The notes below the pieces were generated by a model that was not told the DNA's origin, searched no databases, and saw only the letters and a program-made list of their open reading frames with translations. Shown here in pieces: positions 60,487 through 64,000 of a stretch of DNA of 64,000 nucleotides (within the stretch, counting starts at the first letter, position 1; each line of letters begins with the position of its first letter). Origin of the DNA: Enterovibrio sp045679545 (GTDB taxonomy: Bacteria; Pseudomonadota; Gammaproteobacteria; Enterobacterales; Vibrionaceae); NCBI RefSeq assembly GCF_045679545.1, contig NZ_CP166194.1, positions 2,356,001-2,420,000 of the forward strand, in the 5' to 3' direction. A program made the translations under genes and the position numbers.

Positions 60487-62253
60487 TTAGTATGTACGCG
60501 CTTTAGGTACAAACGTATCACGATGAATCGGTGTCATGTTCACATCACGCTTCGTCATCGCCTCAGTTTCCGGGTTGTAGATGGTGTGGCACAGCCAGTT
60601 TTCATCATCACGCTCTTGGTAATCAAAGCGTGCATGTGCACCGCGACTCTCGGTGCGGTAGTTGGCTGCAACTGCGGTAGAAAATGCAGTTTCCATCAAG
60701 TTATCCAGTTCCAAGCACTCGATGCGTTGAGTATTGAACTCGCTTGACGTGTCATCAAGACGCGCCTCTTTAAGGCGTTCACGAATCGCTTTAAGCTCTT
60801 CCAGACCTTGCGCCATGGCATCACCTTCACGGAATACCGAGAAATTGTTTTGCATGCAAGACTGAAGGTCTTTACGAATTTGAACTGGGTCTTCACCTTT
60901 CTGCGTTGAATTCCAGCGATTAACACGAGCCAAAGAAGCTTCGATGTCAGACTCAGACGCATCACGCGCTTCAGCTTGTGCCGCAAGCGTTTCACCAAGG
61001 TGAAGACCTGTTGCACGACCAAAGACAACCAAATCGAGTAGCGAGTTACCGCCAAGGCGGTTTGCACCGTGAACAGAAACGCTTGCGATTTCGCCACAGG
61101 CAAACAGACCTTGAATTTCAACGTCGTTGCCATTCGAGTCCTGCTTAATTGCCTGACCAGAAATCTGAGTCGGAATACCGCCCATCATGTAGTGACAAGT
61201 AGGAATAACAGGGATCGGCTCTTTGATAGGGTCAATGTGCGCAAAGGTACGAGACAGCTCCAGAATACCCGGTAGGCGCGCTTCGAGGACATCTTTACCT
61301 AAGTGATCCAGTTTCAGCTTAAGGTGTGGACCCCAAGGACCATCACAGCCACGACCTTCGCGAATCTCAACCATCATTGAACGAGCAACAACGTCACGTC
61401 CGGCAAGGTCTTTAGCGTTAGGTGCATAGCGCTCCATAAAGCGCTCACCATCTTTGTTAAGAAGATAACCACCCTCACCGCGACAACCTTCTGTCACAAG
61501 CACACCCGCGCCAGCAATGCCTGTTGGGTGGAATTGCCACATTTCCATGTCTTGCATTGGAACGCCAGCACGCAACGCCATGCCCACGCCATCACCAGTA
61601 TTGATGTGTGCGTTGGTAGTAGATTGATAAATACGACCTGCCCCACCAGTTGCCATGACCGTTGCTTTGGCTTTGAAGTAGCAAATTTCACCACTTTCCA
61701 TGCACATTGCCGTTGCACCAACTACTGCGCCGTCTTGGTTTTTCACCAAGTCCAGTGCATACCACTCAGAAAAGATCATTGTTTTATTTTTGATGTTCTG
61801 TTGGTAGAGAGTGTGAAGCAGTGCGTGGCCAGTACGGTCAGCAGCCGCAGCGGTACGAGCAGCTTGCTCACCGCCAAACGCTTTAGATTGACCGCCGAAT
61901 GGACGTTGGTAAATGCTGCCATCTTCGAAGCGAGAAAATGGTAGACCCATTTTTTCAAGTTCGATGATCGACTGAGGGCCTGTTTTACACATGTATTCAA
62001 TGGCGTTTTGGTCACCGATATAATCAGAGCCTTTAACCGTATCGTACATGTGCCATTCCCAATTATCTTCATGGGAATTGCCCAGTGCTACCGTAATTCC
62101 GCCTTGCGCAGAAACAGTATGTGAACGGGTTGGAAATACTTTTGAGAGCAGCGCACAAGAAAGGCCCTGCTCTGAAATTTGTAGTGCAGCACGCATACCT
62201 GCGCCACCTGCACCAATAACGATTGCATCAAATTCTCTTACTGGAATACTCAC
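60487..62253 (-). CDS. sdhA: Succinate dehydrogenase flavoprotein subunit
   Basis: 588 aa. N-terminal FAD dinucleotide fold (AIVIGAGGAGMRAALQ-type), covalent FAD histidine in RSHTVSAQGG, active site HPTGIAGAGVLVTEGCRGEGG (about 243-263) and TCHYMMGG. Complex II catalytic subunit. Adjoins sdhD without a gap. Confidence 0.98.
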   Translation of the reverse strand: MSIPVREFDAIVIGAGGAGMRAALQISEQGLSCALLSKVFPTRSHTVSAQGGITVALGNSHEDNWEWHMYDTVKGSDYIGDQNAIEYMCKTGPQSIIELEKMGLPFSRFEDGSIYQRPFGGQSKAFGGEQAARTAAAADRTGHALLHTLYQQNIKNKTMIFSEWYALDLVKNQDGAVVGATAMCMESGEICYFKAKATVMATGGAGRIYQSTTNAHINTGDGVGMALRAGVPMQDMEMWQFHPTGIAGAGVLVTEGCRGEGGYLLNKDGERFMERYAPNAKDLAGRDVVARSMMVEIREGRGCDGPWGPHLKLKLDHLGKDVLEARLPGILELSRTFAHIDPIKEPIPVIPTCHYMMGGIPTQISGQAIKQDSNGNDVEIQGLFACGEIASVSVHGANRLGGNSLLDLVVFGRATGLHLGETLAAQAEARDASESDIEASLARVNRWNSTQKGEDPVQIRKDLQSCMQNNFSVFREGDAMAQGLEELKAIRERLKEARLDDTSSEFNTQRIECLELDNLMETAFSTAVAANYRTESRGAHARFDYQERDDENWLCHTIYNPETEAMTKRDVNMTPIHRDTFVPKARTY

Positions 62254-62601
62254 TTACACACCCCACAAAACAAAAAAGCCAGTCAACAGGTAGACAAAAA
62301 GCAGTGCAACGATGCCAAACTGCATCAGGGCACGAACCAACGTCGGCTTAATGTAATCAGTTAGCACTTGCCACATACCAATCCATGCATGGATTAATAC
62401 GCAAACCAGCGCCAACATGGTAAATACTTTGTTACTCGTCTGGCCCCAGAACGCAATCCAACTTTGGTAAGTTAGGTCTGGACCAAAAGCAAAGAATCCC
62501 ACCATGTATAGGGTGTAGAGTGTCATAATAATGGCAGTCGCGCGGATCAAGATAAAATCATGAACACCGTTTCTGCCAAATGAAGATACATGTCCTACCA
62601 T
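62254..62601 (-). CDS. sdhD: Succinate dehydrogenase membrane anchor subunit
   Basis: 115 aa, three TMs. Start ATG 62601 (MVGHVSSFGRNG), overlapping the sdhC stop by 7 bases; a GTG four codons earlier is less likely. Haem/quinone-site region VLIHAWIGMWQVLTDYIK is the SdhD signature. Confidence 0.95.
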   Translation of the reverse strand: MVGHVSSFGRNGVHDFILIRATAIIMTLYTLYMVGFFAFGPDLTYQSWIAFWGQTSNKVFTMLALVCVLIHAWIGMWQVLTDYIKPTLVRALMQFGIVALLFVYLLTGFFVLWGV

Positions 62602-62987
62602 ACTAACCCCCACGCTAAAACAGACAGCACTGCAGTGATACCGAATGCTACTTTCGCACTCATGTTCCCTGACTCAAGTTCCTCGAAATACTTCATATCC
62701 ATTAGCAAGTGGCGAATACCACCCACAATGTGATACGCGAGCGCCGTTAAGATGCCCCACAGTATGAACTTGGCAAAGAAACTATCCACGATGTCCGCAG
62801 CAGCTTCAAACCCGCTAGGAGAGGATAATGATAGACTTAGTAACCAGAGAAGGATGGCAACCGAGAAAAAGGTGATAACACCCGAAACACGGTGCACAAT
62901 AGACGCTATCGCTGTGATGGGGAAGCGTATGGTCTGAAGGTCGAGGTTTACCGGTCTTGGCTTTTTTACTTTCACGATATGGCCCAC
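62595..62987 (-). CDS. sdhC: Succinate dehydrogenase cytochrome b556 subunit
   Basis: 130 aa, three TMs. KKPRPVNLDLQTIRFPITAIASIVHRVSG at residues 8-36 is the SdhC signature, haem ligand histidine in LAYHIVGGIRHLLMD. GTG start at 62987 with GGAG 4 bases upstream; another GTG at 62975 is possible. First gene of sdhCDAB-sucABCD. Confidence 0.95.
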   Translation of the reverse strand: MGHIVKVKKPRPVNLDLQTIRFPITAIASIVHRVSGVITFFSVAILLWLLSLSLSSPSGFEAAADIVDSFFAKFILWGILTALAYHIVGGIRHLLMDMKYFEELESGNMSAKVAFGITAVLSVLAWGLVW

Positions 62988-63393
62988 TCAGCTCCATTGA
63001 GCAATTATTGTTATAACACTCCCTGGATACACATTTCGCGACAGCGCCAGACCTGCAACATCTTTTAATTACGTTTTACGGAGTCTTCTGCTATTAACTG
63101 CAGATCAAGCTTCGTTTTACGCAGACAAAATATCGATTTGAGCCCCGAAACGCCCCGGCATTGTGTAATATCCAGAGACCTGCCGCTGAGTATATGCCCC
63201 GTAACATTTAAACACAAACCAATAAAATTGACGGAAATCCCGAAACAGAGCATTAACTTAAAGCGAACATAATCTTGATACTTCCGCACACCCTACAAAG
63301 ATCACTTCTGTAAATTGACATCTTATGAAGCGATCGGTACAACAACGGTGTCCGTATCCGGGATAGGATTATATAAAAACAAAGGAGAATGTT
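62988..63393. other. Divergent sdhC / gltA regulatory region
   Basis: 406 bases, no gene. A good gltA promoter is at 63315-63343. For sdh only weak boxes appear (TATAAC on the minus strand near 63010). AT-rich strings such as GTAACATTTAAACA (about 63201) resemble ArcA repeats, known regulators of these genes in E. coli, but the match is loose. A minus-strand frame across 63065-63289 is not credible. Confidence 0.5.
63315..63343 (+). promoter_or_regulatory. Sigma-70 promoter of gltA
   Basis: TTGACA (63315-63320), 17-base spacer, TACAAC (63338-63343). Transcription would start near 63350, 44 bases ahead of the gltA ATG. Confidence 0.6.
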
Positions 63394-64000
63394 ATGGCAG
63401 AGAAGAAAGCTACCCTACATATTGAAGGGAAAGCACCTATCGAACTGCCGATCAAAGGGGGCACAGTCGGTCCGGAAGTGATCGACGTTCGTGCTTTGGG
63501 TGCAAATGGCTTTTTTACATTTGACCCAGGTTTTGTTGCAACAGCGTCGTGTGAGTCACAAATTACGTATATTGATGGTGACGCGGGCGTTTTATTGCAT
63601 CGAGGCTTTCCAATTGATCAATTAGCCAATAACGCTGATTATTTAGAAGTCTGTTATATCCTTCTGTATGGGGAAGTCCCAACCCGCAAGCAATATGAAG
63701 AATTCCGCAAAATCGTTACTCGTCACACTATGGTGCACGAGCAAATTGCGAGCTTCTTCCATGGCTTCCGTCGTGATGCGCACCCAATGGCTGTTATGGT
63801 GGGTGTTGTCGGCGCACTTGCTGCGTTTTATCACGACTCGCTAGACATCAATAACGACGAACACCGCGAAATCACGGCGTACCGTCTGCTGTCTAAGATG
63901 CCGACGCTAGCGGCGATGTGTTACAAGTACTCTATCGGTCAGCCTTTCATTTACCCAAGAAATGATTTGGATTACGCCGAGAACTTCCTTCACATGATGT
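63394..64000 (+). CDS. gltA: Citrate synthase (5' part, runs off the window)
   Basis: The first 202 codons of a type II (hexameric, NADH-sensitive family) citrate synthase: KKATLHIEGK, TASCESQITYIDGDAGVLLHRGFPI region (about 49-75), LLYGEVP and MCYKYSIGQPF. AAGGAGA lies 6 bases ahead of the ATG. Open to the last base of the window. Divergent from sdhC, as in E. coli. Confidence 0.97.
   Translation, partial: MAEKKATLHIEGKAPIELPIKGGTVGPEVIDVRALGANGFFTFDPGFVATASCESQITYIDGDAGVLLHRGFPIDQLANNADYLEVCYILLYGEVPTRKQYEEFRKIVTRHTMVHEQIASFFHGFRRDAHPMAVMVGVVGALAAFYHDSLDINNDEHREITAYRLLSKMPTLAAMCYKYSIGQPFIYPRNDLDYAENFLHMM

Noticed and set aside
63065..63289. 74-residue minus-strand ORF between sdhC and gltA
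   Set aside because: Lies in the divergent promoter region, no ribosome site, composition not protein-like.

Overview
The window reads as chromosomal DNA of a marine gammaproteobacterium of the family Vibrionaceae. The his end, formate dehydrogenase/tungstate island, min locus, yoaA-tsaB-fadD-rnd block, feo, znu and the suc/sdh/gltA block all encode Vibrio-type proteins. The order feoABC, AraC-type regulator, znuABC, sucDC, sucBA, sdhBADC, gltA is one I recall from Vibrio cholerae chromosome 1. Genus is not certain; Vibrio, Grimontia, Enterovibrio or Photobacterium relatives all fit. No rRNA, tRNA, CRISPR array, insertion sequence or phage gene was seen.

Layout. 1-5.5 kb: the last codons of hisF, then hisIE, then a coupled pseudaminic acid operon pseC-F-G-H-I with no pseB in the window. 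5.5-24.2 kb: a formate-respiration and metal-cofactor island. It holds a Tat-exported, cysteine-type formate dehydrogenase (fdhA, B, C, small Tat protein, TorD-like chaperone, poly-ferredoxin, DUF3305/DUF3306 proteins), fdhD, an HTH plus substrate-binding-domain protein, a membrane histidine kinase with a sigma-54 response regulator, the tungstate transporter tupABC, mobA and a mobB-moeA fusion. Four good -24/-12 promoters and repeated GACA-N3-TGTC dyads upstream of two of them suggest one sigma-54 regulon covering enzyme, cofactor and metal uptake. 24.3-27.6 kb: tdk, an NhaC-superfamily transporter behind a clear lysine riboswitch (hence probably the lysine transporter LysW), and an H-NS-like gene.

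27.8-43.8 kb: housekeeping genes. These are mltB-type transglycosylase, ycgL, minCDE, rnd, fadD, an alpha/beta hydrolase, a small conserved protein, tsaB, yoaA, purU, yecM, argS, a diguanylate cyclase and a DUF924 protein. 44-53.4 kb: a HIT protein, feoABC with FNR-like and Fur-like sites, a likely unannotated small RNA with a strong terminator, a membrane-spanning beta-propeller/AraC one-component regulator, and divergent znuA / znuCB sharing one perfect Zur palindrome. 53.4-64 kb: the TCA block sucD, sucC, sucB, sucA, sdhB, sdhA, sdhD, sdhC on the minus strand, with gltA diverging and running off the end.

The most rewarding places for follow-up are the sigma-54/GACA-N3-TGTC regulon of the formate dehydrogenase-tungstate island, the variant cysteine pattern in FdhD, the lysine riboswitch, the candidate small RNA at about 47.7-47.9 kb with 18-bp repeats upstream, and the propeller-AraC regulator. 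Promoters and operators here are pattern matches read by eye.
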